DNA from: Tetradesmus obliquus
Taxonomy: Eukaryota; Chlorophyta; Chlorophyceae; Sphaeropleales; Scenedesmaceae
Reading direction: 5' to 3'
Assembly: GCA_030272155.1 (NCBI GenBank)
Contig: CP126192.1
Location: 3,072,501 to 3,136,500 of the forward strand
DNA length: 64,000 nt
Below, one piece after another: positions 22,899-35,800 of the stretch. Position numbers and translations under genes: made by a program. Positions within the stretch are counted from its first letter, which is position 1; each line of letters starts with the position of its first letter. The notes beneath the pieces were generated by a model that saw nothing but the letters and a program-made list of their open reading frames with translations, was not told the DNA's origin and did no database searches.

Positions 22899-25065
22899 GG
22901 TTAGATTGCGTGCAGTGGTTGGTTGGAATGGGTTAATTACGGTGTGCTGTTGCCACAGGGTGTGAGGGTGGCCGGGTGCAGGGTGCTGCAGATTGTCTGG
23001 TGGTGCTGCAGCTGTCTGTTGGTGCTGCAGCCGTTTGTGGTAGTGCTGCTGGTGGTGGTGAAGCAGATGCGGGTGCATGAGCAGCAGCATGAAAGACTGG
23101 GGCCTGTTGCTGATGGGGCAACCAGCTGGGACTGCAGGGATGCGTGCCAAGGTGTACATCTTCGGCAGCAGCAGTGTGCATAACTCAAATACGGTGGTGA
23201 AGTTCATTGCGCGCGTATTGCATGGGCCGTGTCCAGGCTTATAGCGAATAAACAAGTGTGGGCGGTCACGCCGTGCTCTGCATGGCTCGGCAGCACTGAT
23301 GCGGCAACAGCAGCAGCAGCGCCGCTTGAGACAAGCCGTTGTTGGTGTGCCGCAGCACCACTGACTCTGCCGACGGCTGACAACACAACATCACTCGCAA
23401 CTTAGCTGTACAGGCAGGTGCTGTGCATCATAGATTATTGGGCCGAGTGGGCGGTTGCAGCTGCTGATTGCCTGTGGCGCATGCTGCTTTTGAAAGGGGC
23501 GTGGCAGCACTGAACGCGTGCGCCGTCAGGCCCCTGGGGCACATGCCCTTTCCACATGGTGGACAACATTTTGAGCAATGGCGGCCTTGCTGTATTCAAC
23601 CTGGTTACAGCAGCGATGTCAGCATTGATCATTCTTACATGATCACCGTCACAATGACCTGTCATTGTGTACATGGTATTGGTGCTGTGCCAGCACCTGC
23701 ACAGTTTGCACACCTGCGTGTGCCATGTTTTGCAGTCAGCTGTCTTCAGGCCTTGCCTGTTGTCAGAGATGCTGCAGCTGGTCAGCTGAGACGCTGAGCC
23801 CCTGAGGCAAGGGGACGTCACAAGCATGCTGTACCAGCATGTTGCATGCTTTTTACCCCGGGCATGGATAGGCAGCCTGGGCTGTGCGTTGTGTCAGTTC
23901 GCACTTGTGTGGCCAAAAAGTTGTGTTTTCTGCCGCACGGGAGGAAGTTGTCCTGCTGTGACGGCGCTACAGCAGTTTCAAACTGCTGGCAAGTAATGCT
24001 GTGCAGCAGTTGGCTTGCTGTAGGGTGCCTCGAATACAATCCCGGCAGTTATTGTTTGGAACGTACATGCTTGGGGTTTTGTGCTGATCCATCGGCGTCC
24101 CGGTTGATACTGCAGGAGGCAGAGCCTGCCATGCAACATGATGTGTTGGTGTCCTGGCGCGTTTGGAGCACTACTGCTGTACTTACATAGCATGGGCTGG
24201 AAGTTGCTTGGCAAGCCATGAGCCTTTCTGGCAGCAAGTTTTGCAGTCCCTTACTGGCATCTACTGCCAACACTGCACTGACAACCGACTGATTTGCCGT
24301 AACCATTCACTGCAATTTCAACTGCCAGACCTCGACCAGTGCTGACCTTCCAACTGCCATCTACCATCACAGGTTGATCTCGATATCAACACAGACTGTA
24401 GCTGAAGGTAGTAGCAATGTGCTGCTGGCGCCACCTACTCGAGTCCCATATGGGACTGACATGATATGCATATCATGTTCAGGCTGGAGGCTGCAGGACA
24501 GGTGCTGCCATGCCGCCTGGGCATCGTGTGACATCACACTCGTTGGTTACACCAGCCCACCCGATCGCAACAGCGTCGGTCACACTCAAATGACAAATAG
24601 AGTCAATGCCATGCAGCAAGCCCCTCTATGCAGGCCGCTGGTCCGGTGTTTCGTGCACCATCATGCTGTGGGTGTGATGACGGTGGAAGTCAAGCAGACA
24701 TGCGCCTAGAGCTGCTGTAATCCTGCTGCATCCCTCAAAACCCTGCCTGCCACCCTGCTTTCCCACCCCCTTCCTGCAACTAAACCCTCACTCAATCACC
24801 CAGAAGTGGCTGAATCGCCACCTGCTGCTGCCACCTGCTCAAGCGCTGCAGCAGCTGCTGCTATAGGCCTACACGGGCAAGCCCTATGCAGCAGCTGCCT
24901 GCTCCACCCCGCTCCTCATGCATAGAAAGCACGTGCTGGGTGCCTAGCAGGCGCATGCTGCAGCCCCCTGCACTAGGAGCCCCGCAGCATCAGCCATGCA
25001 AATCATGCGACAACAAACAGAACCGACACGCGTAATGAACAACACCAAGTGATGACTAGGCTGCA
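22899..25065. other. Gene-free convergent interval, SDR / LIL3
   Basis: This is the 3' flank of both neighbours. I find no exon with recognisable protein sequence. It contains two adjacent perfect palindromes at 24442-24478. Confidence 0.5.
24442..24478. repeat. Two adjacent perfect palindromes (16 bp and 20 bp)
   Basis: AGTCCCATATGGGACT occupies 24442-24457. One base later ACATGATATGCATATCATGT occupies 24459-24478. Both are exact palindromes without a loop. Confidence 0.9.
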
Positions 25066-27603
25066 TTACTGCTCAGTTTCGCTGGGGCGGGGCACGCCTG
25101 CCCAGGTCGCCTGCCACTGCTTGTCTGCGGGCAGCAAAAGAAAAGACAGCGCAGCGCAGCAACAAACAGAGAATGAGAAAGCAGTCACAGCACAGTACAA
25201 AATTTGTGCACCATTTAGAATGCCCAGCTGCACTCAGCAGCAATGCTAGCATATGCAGTTGTTTTGTCTCAACTGGCAGCATGCTTTTTCAACACAATAG
25301 AAACAGGCAGCTTGACATCACAGAAGCACCACAGCAGCGAGTTGCAGAACCACCACATTAAAGGCTGCCTGCCAGCTGCAAGCTGCCAAACCCGATTCAA
25401 ATCTGCAGATTGAATTCAAAACAGGTGCTGCCGCTGCCCTCACCGTAGAAGGTTGCCTCGTCCAGCAGGTTCTTGTACTTGTCCAGGTCAGCAGTGCTGC
25501 GCACCAGCAGCACGCCAAACACGGTGATATGCAGCAGCAGCTTGCCCAGGAAGCTCTCCTGCTGGTCAACCAGGCCGTAGCCGGTCAGCTGGTCGACCAC
25601 CAGCGCCAGGAAGTAGCCCACCATGCAGGCGCGGCCGTTGAGCTTCTCAGCCTGGCGGCAGTGGTAGTAGCAGCAGCAGCAGCGGGAGAGCAAATATGCA
25701 AAGAGGAAGTCAGCAACAGAGTGAGCTACAACAGGCAGTTGGGCGACTGTGAAACACCACTCGCATGCTGCACGTACAGGTGAAAGCTGGCATCAGTCAA
25801 ACAGCGCAAGGCTGCAACGTGTCCTGAAGCACACTGACTGCTGTCGTTCAAAGCCCCATCCTGCAGCTGAGGCTGCAATATGCCTGACGAGTGCAACAAA
25901 CCTCTTCTTGGCTGCTGCACAGTAATCCTCTGGCGGGTGCAAACATCCCAGGAAAGGGACTGGCCGCCGCACTCTAGCTACATGACCAGCAACAGGGCAG
26001 CTCATTGTGCTAGCTGGTGCCGCAACTGGCTGGCCGAGCTTCAATTCACATGTCACACTGCAACAATTTTCACGCCTGACAAAGGAGTGCCGCGCTCACC
26101 TCGGGCAGGTGGAAGCGGCGCACCCAGGCCCACCAGGGGATCTCTGAGGTGTCAAACAGCACCGGCTCCTCGTTAGTGGAGGGGATGGGGCTCTCCTCCA
26201 GCAGGCGGCGGCGTGCCATCTCAGCGTCAATGACCTGGCGGCAGCAGCAGCAGACGGTTTGGCTACAATGCTGGCGTGGACGTGCACACAATCAAAACCT
26301 GCACTGCAGGCCATGTCGCTGTGTATTTAGGCAAGGCCTGCGGAATGAAAATAGCCATTTGACAGGTCGTAGTTGCACGCGCCGCTGCCACGTCTGTTAC
26401 CAGCACGCGTGCTGTTATGTGGCACATCAAATGCAAAGCAGCAGAGGCGCAGGTTGCTGCGCGCAGCGCTCACCGCGTCCCAGTCTGTCTCGCCGTTGGC
26501 TGCCGCGAACTTGCTCAGGTCCCAGCGGCCGCCCACCCAGCGGTCATCGATGAAGCGGCCGTCACGCAGCTGCAAGTAGTTGCCGGTGGCGGAGGCGCCG
26601 GTGAAGGCCGCCACAGCCTTGGTGGACGCATCCTGGGGGCACACATGGCACAGCACAACAGGAGGCAGGACGTGTCAACAAGGCAGCAGGCGGGAATCAT
26701 GTGTGCCTTGAAATGGCTGGCATATCAGGGGGAGTGCGTGGTTGTAAGTGCATCCAACCAGGAGTTGTTCGATGCCACAGCAGCTGCTGCTCGCTCAACG
26801 CTGCCAGTGACGCACTGGTGACGAGGAACTGCATCAGGGATTCTGCGAGAACAGAAGAAGTCCACACATATGCTGCCCAGCTGGTCCGATACCACCTGCC
26901 ATGCAGGTCTCTTAAACATCCATCTGACAGTGGTGAGGCATCCACATACACATCCTTGCTGTTGCTGCTGCTGCTGCTGGTGCAAAGCACCAAGTACATG
27001 GCAGTTCTGGCATGTCAGCCTTATCTTGTTGCTTACTGCCAGACAGGATCTAAAGAGTTTCTGCTGGGCCCCTGCAGTGCCGATCGCTTGCTAATCAATG
27101 CAAACTGGACTACAGAAGACTGCCTGGCGCTGCTGTAGGCAGGCTGTGGCTGCTGCAGGAATCCGATACAGCAACAGCAGTGCTGCACACCTTGCCAGCA
27201 GCTGCTGCACCGCTCAGGGTCCCACCCTTCTCCAGAGGACCCAGCTTGCGCTCCTGTGTTGCAGAACACGCAGCAAGGTATTGGTAAGAGCTTGCATGGC
27301 CTGCAGCACTACTACAGCCTGACAGACAAACGCTTACTGCATGGCCAAGCGCTTTTGCGCCAACACAATGTGTTTCAATTATGCATAATGACTTCAAATC
27401 TTACCTTGGTGGCTGCTGCACCATCCTCTGCACGCACCGCGAGGCGAATGGCACTGCATGCGAAGACCACAGTTCGGTAAGTCACGGCGTGCCAGATCGT
27501 CACTACACTATTATTAAGCAACTAGATCTCACCGTGCAGGACGCGCAGCGCTGGCAATGCGTGCTCCCTGCACAGAGGGAGCTGCCTTGCGAGTGAGCAT
27601 CAT
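25066..27603 (-). CDS. LIL3: LIL3, light-harvesting-like protein
   Basis: Six exons, 27603-27533, 27453-27405, 26632-26474, 26234-26100, 25651-25444 and 25124-25066, join to 226 residues. The N terminus (MMLTRKAAPSVQGARIASAA) followed by AVRAEDGAAATK is a typical chloroplast transit peptide. The mature part has RFIDDRWVGGRWDLSKF, then EIPWWAWVRRFHLPE, and the LHC-type helix motif EKLNGRACMVGYF at about residues 140-152, followed by LVDQLTG-like sequence and a second hydrophobic stretch. The last exon, only 59 nt, supplies the DKQWQATW tail typical of LIL3. In plants LIL3 anchors geranylgeranyl reductase, and also protochlorophyllide oxidoreductase, at the thylakoid, supporting chlorophyll phytyl-chain synthesis. 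The usual Ala of the motif is Cys here. The first ATG of a tandem ATG pair was used as start. Confidence 0.92.
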
Positions 27604-28691
27604 GGTGGGCTGCTGTTGTGGAGTGTAGTGGCAACGGCACCAAGTCGTGTAGGTAGACTTGGAACTCACGCAGCAGGAGGGACTGCGGAGCGAAAGCCAC
27701 CTATCTTAGCTTGATCTGGGGTAGGCAGGGTTCACTGGGGTTGAGCTCGCCCTTGGGCAGGAGCTCATCGCGACGCGCCAAGGAATAGAACAAATTCATG
27801 TCTTAAAAAAGCTGTTGATTGAAAATACACGTGCATGTGTTACCAAGGCACTCCGAGTCCCAACCGCCGCACAGATAGTTTTGCACGCTACAAGTGAGAG
27901 ACCACCAGTGGTGCAATGCAAGCTTGCATTTCAGCAAGCATTGCATGTGATATATTTTGACGCTCTTTCCTTAGGGCATAAGCAACGTAACAAACAAGCG
28001 TGGAGGGCAAGTCAAAGTCCAGCTGAACAGAATACTCAGGCAGGCTGGCTGATGGGCACATCCCAAGACACGGCCTGGTGGCTCGGCACGCCAACAAGGC
28101 GAGAGCAGCTCAGCGTTCCATGGTCGAAACACCCTCAAGCACACATCACAGCCGCTGCCAGCAGCTTCCTGCATGCCTTTCCACCAGCGAGCAGCCTGAG
28201 GAAAGTGTAAAAGAAGTCACCACAGCACTCCACTCACACCCTCTCGCGCTAGGAAACTGCCTGCTTCACAATCCCTCACTGCAACAGCAGCTGCCTCTCA
28301 CACCAAAGCTCTCTGTCAAAAGCACACCACCTCAAGTCAACTCAACCGCTGTCGCTGCGCACTCGTGCACACAGGGGCACCCTGCATGGTGCGCTGCAGC
28401 CAATGCTTCCAGCTCTCAGCTTTCACTCCCTCACATGCGCCGGTCAAATACACATATGCACACAGAATGCTGTGCAATTCTGCTCTCCGGCACTCTCATC
28501 GCTCCTGCTCTGCGCGGGTTCTGAGGACCACACCAAGGGATCAGTTGCCAGTGCGTTCCGCACGCATTCATTCATCTGAGCTGTGGTGCTGCTGCAATCA
28601 CAGCACCATGCACACAATCATCATCAGCACTGCATTGCAGTCAATCCTGGCCTTAGTCTGTGACACACACAGCACGCAGCCCTGTCCTCCC
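27604..28691. other. Intergenic, upstream of LIL3 and downstream of the BaxI_1-like gene
   Basis: No coding exon was recognised. It should contain the LIL3 promoter and the 3' UTR of the BaxI_1-like gene. Open frames here have no family resemblance. Confidence 0.5.
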
Positions 28692-28858
28692 TCAGTCGTC
28701 CCTGTGGCCGCCGGCGAACATCCACAGCAGCTGCAGCACCTCCGTGTACATCCACACCAGTGTCAGCATCAGGCTCTGCGCGCCGTACCACTCCATCCAC
28801 TTGGGCAGCCGCTGGTACGACATGCGCTCAATCATGTCAAAGTCCAGCTGCACAGGTC

Positions 28859-28903
<45 letters not shown>

Positions 28904-31175
28904 ACACGAGAGCGTCAGGTGAAGTGTATGGAAGAGGCTGGCCAACACGCTGAATGACGGCAAGGTTCTGATGTGCAGCTTTGTGTGTATGGCCATGCCA
29001 TGCTGTCCCCGCACACAGCACATTGAGCAGCTAATCACTTGCCCCAGCTAAAGTGGGCCTGCGAGCACTGTCAACAGATGCTCGAGTGGCATACCAGCAC
29101 CGCACAATGCATGCACTGCCAGATTCTCCAAAGCTGTTGGCTGAGCTAGCATGACAACCGGTGAGCCTGCCAGCTCACGCACCAGCAGGTTCGCTGCAGC
29201 CAGGCCAGCAGCCACCATGTGCACGCAGATGGACAGCGGGCCTGGCGGGGCGCAAGCAGCAGAGCATAGCAGCAGCAGGCGGCGGCAGGATGGTGACATG
29301 ACGGCACGTTGAAGATGGCTGAGGGCTTAGGCTAGGCAGGCGCCCAGAACAACCATCAAAGTTTGACTGCAAAGCAGCTTGGGCATATCCTATGAACGAT
29401 GCAATCACACAAGCATGAGGTGTGGGCAGATTATCACCCTGGTGCTGTGCCATGTACGTGCACAACAAGCTGTGCAGCGCGCTGCTGCTGCCTCCTCACC
29501 TCCGCTGAACAGCCCCGGCAGCCGCAGCCCCACCAAGCTGCCTAGGAACACCAGCATGATGGCAACAAAGTAACCACCTGCGGACAGCAGCAGGGCAGTC
29601 TCGTGTCAACACAGCAGCATCAAGTGCTACAACGACAAGTGGAGCTGGCGTGTGGTGTATTTGACGAGCGGTAGCGTTGTGCTCGCTCAACGCTTTGAAA
29701 TGTTCGCTAGCACTACTAGCATGATGTCTTGCCACTAGCATGATGTCTTGCCATTTCAAGCAGCAGTGCAACATGCTCAAGCACCGCACAGCAGTGCCTG
29801 CCGTCTCTGCCGCAAGGGCAAGTTCTCAACTGCTGTTACATGTCGCACATGCAGCTGCCTGCTGTGTCAACAAGGCATCATGCTGCTGCCGTGCAGCGCC
29901 TCACCTGTCACAGCGCGCACGGTGTCTGCAAATCGGTCGGTAATGGTGATGATGCGCGTCTTCAGCGCGACAAACCTGCAGCCCGCAAAGCAGCAAGCAC
30001 GGCCAGGTAATGATGATTGAAAGCCCACAGACGCATTGTGAGTGTGCTTGCAGGAACATGTCCCAGTTCGACACAGCTGTAAGCATAGCATTGTCACTGG
30101 ACAGAAACTGGCGCATGCATATGCATGCCAACCGCCTGTGTTAAATTACAAATATAGAAATTAAATTATTAGGCTGCAGCCAACCTGCTTTGCTGACATG
30201 GTAAGTCAGCTCAATCAACCCTTGCCCTTGCAGCAGCTGCTGCAGCTGCTGCTGCTGCTGCCCCATCACGCCGCTGCATGACGCCAATCGCGGCCCTGCT
30301 GACAGCAAAAGTGCACACCCGTCTGCAGCTCACTCACAAGCTTGCTGCTGTGCTGAAGGTGAGCAGCACTGCATTCATGGCAATGCCGGGGTACATCATC
30401 TCCAGCACAGCTGCAGCAGCAGGACAGAGCAGAGCCACAGCAGCCACCAGCAAATGCCGTCACACATCAGCCAAGGAGGTACTAACAATTATTAGCATGA
30501 AGCACTCAGCTGGACACAAACTGCTGCGTAGCTGGTCATGACCGCGGCAGGCTCGAGCAGCAAGGAGTGCCGATGCATGTTTGCTTCTATGGGGAGCATG
30601 CTGCAATGACAGCTCCCGCATTGTGACGGTTGCAACTGCTGTTGTCTGCACTGCCAGTGCCGCTGCCACCTTGAGTCACGTGCTACAGGCGTTGCTGGTG
30701 CTGCTGCCGCTGCTCTTCAGCTGCCAGCAGCCCACCTGACATGCCAGCCAGAGCCACACCCTTGCACAGCGCATACACGGGAGCGGTGTACTGCAGGACA
30801 GCAAAACCACGCCAGCAGGCAACAAAACTGTTGAATTCAGTTCTGTACAGCATACTAAAGGCTGGAGGTGCTGCCAGCAGCAGCTGCTGGAACTCACTGC
30901 CCTAGCATTTCACTACATATTAACATTGGAAATCTAAAAACATAAGCCAGCACAAAGTCGTACTTCGTGGCTGCACTCTGCGAGCTGTTCCTGCAGGCGA
31001 GCAGCTGCTGTCAGCGCTCCTGCAGCTGCAGCAGTTGCTGCATGTGCCGCACCTGGCTCCACTGCGGCTTAAACATTGACGTCACTGCTGCTGCCATGCC
31101 AACCATGCCGGAAATCTTGGCCACATTCAAGGCAGCCATTGCTGCTGCTCCATTGCCAGAGAATATCTGCATCCT

Positions 31176-31215
<40 letters not shown>

Positions 31216-31826
31216 AGCTGTGTTAACCAGTGCCGCCTCCCACCTGCAAGTACAAGCGCACATGCGCAAGCATACAGATGCTGTTGCCAGGTGACACACA
31301 TGCATGGGTGACAGCGCCACAACCACGCATGGACAGGCTGGAGACTGCCGCTGATTACCAGGTATCCGCACCATGCTGCTGCTGCTGCTGCTGCTGCTGC
31401 AGGGCTGCGGCAGCCTACAGGCTCACCAGGTGTATGCAGCAGTCAAGATGGAGCAGCCCAGCAGCAGGCCAGCCTTGTTGACTGTGCCATCCATGGTCAT
31501 GGGCTGCCCGCCTCGCCGCGACTCAGCAAGAGCTGAGTCAACTTTGCCGAATGTGAACGCTGGGTTGCTGGTGCTGGAGCTGAAGACAGCAGACACTTGC
31601 AAGCTGCGCCTGCCGCTGCTGCACCTGCTGTTGCTGCTGCGCCGGCATGGCAGCACGTTGTTGCATCTGTAGACAGTTTGCTTGAGGCATGGTGCCGCAG
31701 CACCTGCAGTGCAGAAGGGAGTGCACGGGTCAGCACGGTGCTCTGCTCACACAGCAGTAGCACGCCAGGCGCTGACACCCTCTGCAGCAGCAACTTCGCA
31801 CAGGCCTGACTTGTGAGACGAGGCAT
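28692..31826 (-). CDS. BaxI_1 (YccA-like) multi-pass membrane protein, putatively plastid-targeted
   Basis: Nine exons join in phase: 31826-31751, 31703-31427, 31173-31053, 30790-30736, 30410-30338, 29975-29905, 29577-29500, 29241-29183 and 28847-28692, giving 321 residues. The order of segments follows the bacterial BaxI_1 family: SSSTSNPAFTFGKVD, MTMDGTVNKAGLLLG, the AKISGMVGMAAAVTSMF helix, YTAPVYALCKGVALAGMS, EMMYPGIAMNAVLLTF, FVALKTRIITITDRF, GPLSICVHMVAAGLAAANL, then LDFDMIERM and EWYGAQSLMLTLVWMYTEV. About seven hydrophobic segments are expected. The Ser/Arg/Cys-rich N terminus of about 75 residues resembles an organelle transit peptide, so a plastid location is inferred. The molecular role of the family is poorly defined; related Bax-inhibitor proteins are linked to calcium leak. 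The exon after the (CTG)12 run starts directly behind the repeat. Confidence 0.85.
31177..31212 (-). repeat. (CTG)12 run abutting a 3' splice site in the BaxI_1-like gene
   Basis: Twelve trinucleotide units (CAG on +, CTG in the gene's sense) lie immediately before the acceptor of the exon starting at 31173. They take the position normally held by the polypyrimidine tract. Confidence 0.92.
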
Positions 31827-32877
31827 ACACTTGGCAATTCAAAGGCTTTTCTGGGGCTGAACCGCATCCAACACTGGATCCTAGGGCGTCTTGCATGTGT
31901 AGAGCAACGGGCCTCACCGGTGTAGGTTTGGCGGGCTGCGAGCATGGCCGCGATGTCGCGTTGAACACGCCTTGAAATAAATTGGGCTATGTATTGCAAT
32001 GCACTCAAGATGATGTCGATGCCGCCTGTGCTTGCTGCACTCTGTGTTTTTCTAGAAGAGCAGAAGGCAGGAGGGGAGCAAGAGAGACAAGAACGCCACA
32101 CACTAATGAACCGCACACAACTCTCTTCTTGCACGTCTTTACAGGGCCAACTGGGCGCCAGCAACACCTGACAAACAGCAAGACAGCTGCAGCTGAACCC
32201 TAGCTGCACCGCAGGTGACATCAGCACACTACACACGTACCAAAGCAGCCACATAGCCATCGTGACGCTCCTGGATGGTTGTGAGCCCTGGGACAAAGCC
32301 GTCAGTGGCTCGCAAAAGCTGTCTCATGAAAACCCGTGTCGCATGCTACCACCCCAGGTCACACCGACCCAGCACATGCCTGTGCATGCAGGCACACAAG
32401 CAGCCACTGCCGCATAACGTGGTGCATTGAACTACTCATCATCAGCAGCACGCAGAGAAAACATGAACAGAGCTGTCTTGAGTGCAGACGCTGAATGAAG
32501 CAGTGCACATGCCAGGGGCTGCTGAGGTAACAACCACACCATCAGCACCCCATCCAGCAGTACAGCCAGCCAACCGTGCTGTAGCATTTCTGAACCAGCC
32601 CAAACGATGTGCTGTCAAAACCTGCACGCATCCTGCTCTCGATTCAGTAAGCTGCGTCCGCACACCGACCATGCCTGTCAGCGCGTCCAGAACCAACACG
32701 GCGGCAAAACCAACTGCATCAAAGCGCATGATACCGCAGCCAAAGCACACAACATGGCAGCCAAGCACACACCACTGCAGCTTAGCAAGCCGCTTGTGAA
32801 ACTGCGATATGCTCCGCGTCCTAGCGGCAAAACAAGAAAACAATACAACGACAAATGCGTGTACATCGCCGCTGCTG
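31827..32877. other. Intergenic between the SF1 and BaxI_1-like genes
   Basis: The two genes are tandem on the minus strand. The interval holds the SF1 3' UTR and the BaxI_1-like promoter. No exon was recognised. Confidence 0.5.
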
Positions 32878-35800
32878 CTACTGGTTCATCCGCTGCAGAT
32901 CCTGCATGAACTTCTCATATTCACTCTGCGCACTAGCCGCTGCAGGCGGTGGCTGCTGCTGCTGCTGCTGCTGCTGCGGGGGCGGCTGCCCCCATGGCAT
33001 GCCTGCTGCTGCTGGGTCGCCAGGCAGCGGCGGCGGCGCCCCAGGCGGCAGCGGCGGCGGCGCGCCTGGCGGCAGCGGTGGTGGTGCTGCTGGTGGTGCG
33101 CCGTATGGATAGCTGCCCGCTGGCGGCGGCTGTGCACCTGGCGGGGGAGCCCCATACGGGTAGTGCCCTGGCGGCGGTGCACCTGTGCACAACAGATTGA
33201 TACAGGCGTGACAGGTTGATAAAGTTAGGTGGCAGCAGAAGGGCGGTAGCACAATACATGCAGCAGATGTGGTGAAGGGACGCTGAGAGAGCTCTACTCT
33301 ACTACCAGCAGCATGGAGCTTGCTGCAGCAAGTAGCTGGATGCAACGCCGCAACTGAAGGGCTACACACACAACACATGTGACAGCTGTTCCGGGGCTTA
33401 CCGTATGGGTCTGCGTAGGCAGGCGGGGGTGCACCGTACGGGTAGGCAGCTGGAGGGGGGGCACCGTATGGCGGCGGCTGCCCGTAGCCTGGCGGCGGCG
33501 CCCCATACGCAGGCGGCGGCGCAGCTGCAGACACACGTACGCGACACAACAGCAGCAGGCAGCGCAATGCACAGCGTCAGCGCAGCCGGCAACTATGCGC
33601 ATCTTCTAGGCATGCAGGCTCGTGGCGCACAATCCGAACAAGCAACCTGGCCAAACAACAGACTTGCGCAGGGCTGGCAGCCACATGCCGCAGCAGATTG
33701 CTCACCATATGGGTCAAACGGCGGCGGTGCGCCGTATGGCGGTGGCGCGCCGTACTGCTGCGGAGGGGGGTAGCCAGCATAGCCAGGCGGGGGTGGCCCG
33801 TAGCCTGGTGGTGCCCCAGGCGGCGCGGCGCCTGCATGCCCAGCAGTAGCAGCGGCCGAGGTGCAGCGTGAGCAGCAGAGGACAGGCGGGGCAGGTGCTA
33901 TTCCTTGAACGCGCTACTGCGGCTGAGCTCCGCACTACACATGTCACCTACGATGCTGTGCGGCCAACTGGGCAAACTGCATTAGCACCCACTGCGGACT
34001 GCAGCATGCACACAACAGCGCAGCAAGAAGCAAGTGCGCCCAAACACACTAAGACGTGCCCAAACAAAATGCATACAGTCATGCGCGCACAGCGGCTCCC
34101 ACCTGGCGGAGGGGGCTGTGGTGCGCCGCCCATGTGCAGTGTGCCGTGTGGCCCCCGCAGCGCGCCCATCCTGTCTCCCTCGCCGCCGCCGTCGCCGTGG
34201 CCGCCTCCCCTGTAGCTGCCTGTGCTGCCGCGCGGGCCCCTGTCGTCCTTCTGGCCCGCGATGCGCACAATGAGCGACTTGCCGTCCATCTTGTAGCCAT
34301 CCATGCCTGGTGCGGTGGTGGCAGCAGCAGTAGAAGGATACAAGGGCAGGGCGTGTCAGCAGGACAAGAGCAATGACAGGTGAGCTGCAGCGGTAAGCAA
34401 GCACGCTGTCGATGCAGCGGTAGACAAGCTGATACAACCTTGCTGCTGTCTAAGAGCGAGAGCTGAGCTTGCACCAGGCGAGTAAGGTACCGCGCATCAT
34501 AGGAAAGTACACGCCAGGCAGCAGCAGCAGCAGCGTTTTCCCTTCCACGCCCGGGGCCTCACCGTTGAGTGCTGCGTTGGCGATCTCCCTGGTGGCAAAG
34601 CCCACAAAGGCGTAGCCCTTGCACATGTTGGTCTCCCTGTCGGTGACGATGCGCACCTCAGTTACGTGCCCAAACCTGCGGCGAGCACGGGCAAGCAGCA
34701 GCGCCAGCAGGAGCAGCAGCAGCGGACATGCAGTTGGATAGGTGAGTTGCTGGATGGCAGTCCTCAACAGGTCGTTCTTTGAGGACACATGGGTACTTGG
34801 AGGCCCTGGCGGCGGCAGCAATCACAACCAGCCAGCCTCAGTCCTGCTGCAGTAGAGCTGGCAGCTGCTGTGAGCGCAGACTCCTGCCCCACCGCAGACA
34901 CATCAATGACAGCTGGCTACGCTGCCGTGTCCTTTCCACGCGCGCACTTTTCTGTGCATGTTTGCAGCGCTGCAAGTCAAGCCGCACTCACGCCGCACTC
35001 ACTTGCTGAACAGCTCGCGCAGCGCGTGCTCCTGCACCGTGCGCGTGAGCCCGGCCACGTACAGCTTGCAGTCGTCAATCTCGCCCGGCGCGGGCCGGTG
35101 CGGCCGCTCGCTGGGCTGGCCGCGTTCGCTGCGCAGGCGCACCACCAGTGCCCTGCCGTCGACCATGGTGCCATCCATCTGGTCGCGCGTGGCCTTGGCC
35201 TGCGTGTGTGGCAGGCGTGTGTACAGAAACAAACAAAGTTTAATCTATGAGGTTCAGTTGAGAAATGGGCAGCAGGAGTTGCTGTTGTGTCTGTGTGATG
35301 GGCAAGGTACGATGATTAGACCCAGGACTGCAAGCGCGGTGGTTTTTGAAAAGGACGATGCAGCGCCTTCAGAGCGCTGGTGTGTATTGCAGGGGTGCAT
35401 GTGCCAGGGCTGTAACAGTGTCCCGGCCTCCAGCAGGGCCCCAGGCCACCTGACTAGCCCTGATGTGCTGTCGCAAAGAGACTGCCCAGCCGCGCACGAG
35501 ATGCACACATGGTAAGCAAACGATTACCAGCGTGGCACAGCCAGGTAATTATTCTTCGCTTTTGAAACCATTTCTACGCACCCCTTGCAGCCATTGACGC
35601 CACACACAGCATCCAAGTTCAAAACACGCAGGCGCAGTAGATGCCAGCTGCCACAACAACAGCAGCAGCAAAACAAGCCCACCTGAGCCGGGTCAGGGAT
35701 GTGGATGAAGCCAAAGCCTCTGCTGTTGCCGCTGCCTGGCTCCGTAATGACTGCGGAGTGCACCACGCGCGCGTGCGGCTCAAACAGCTGCCGCAGCATG

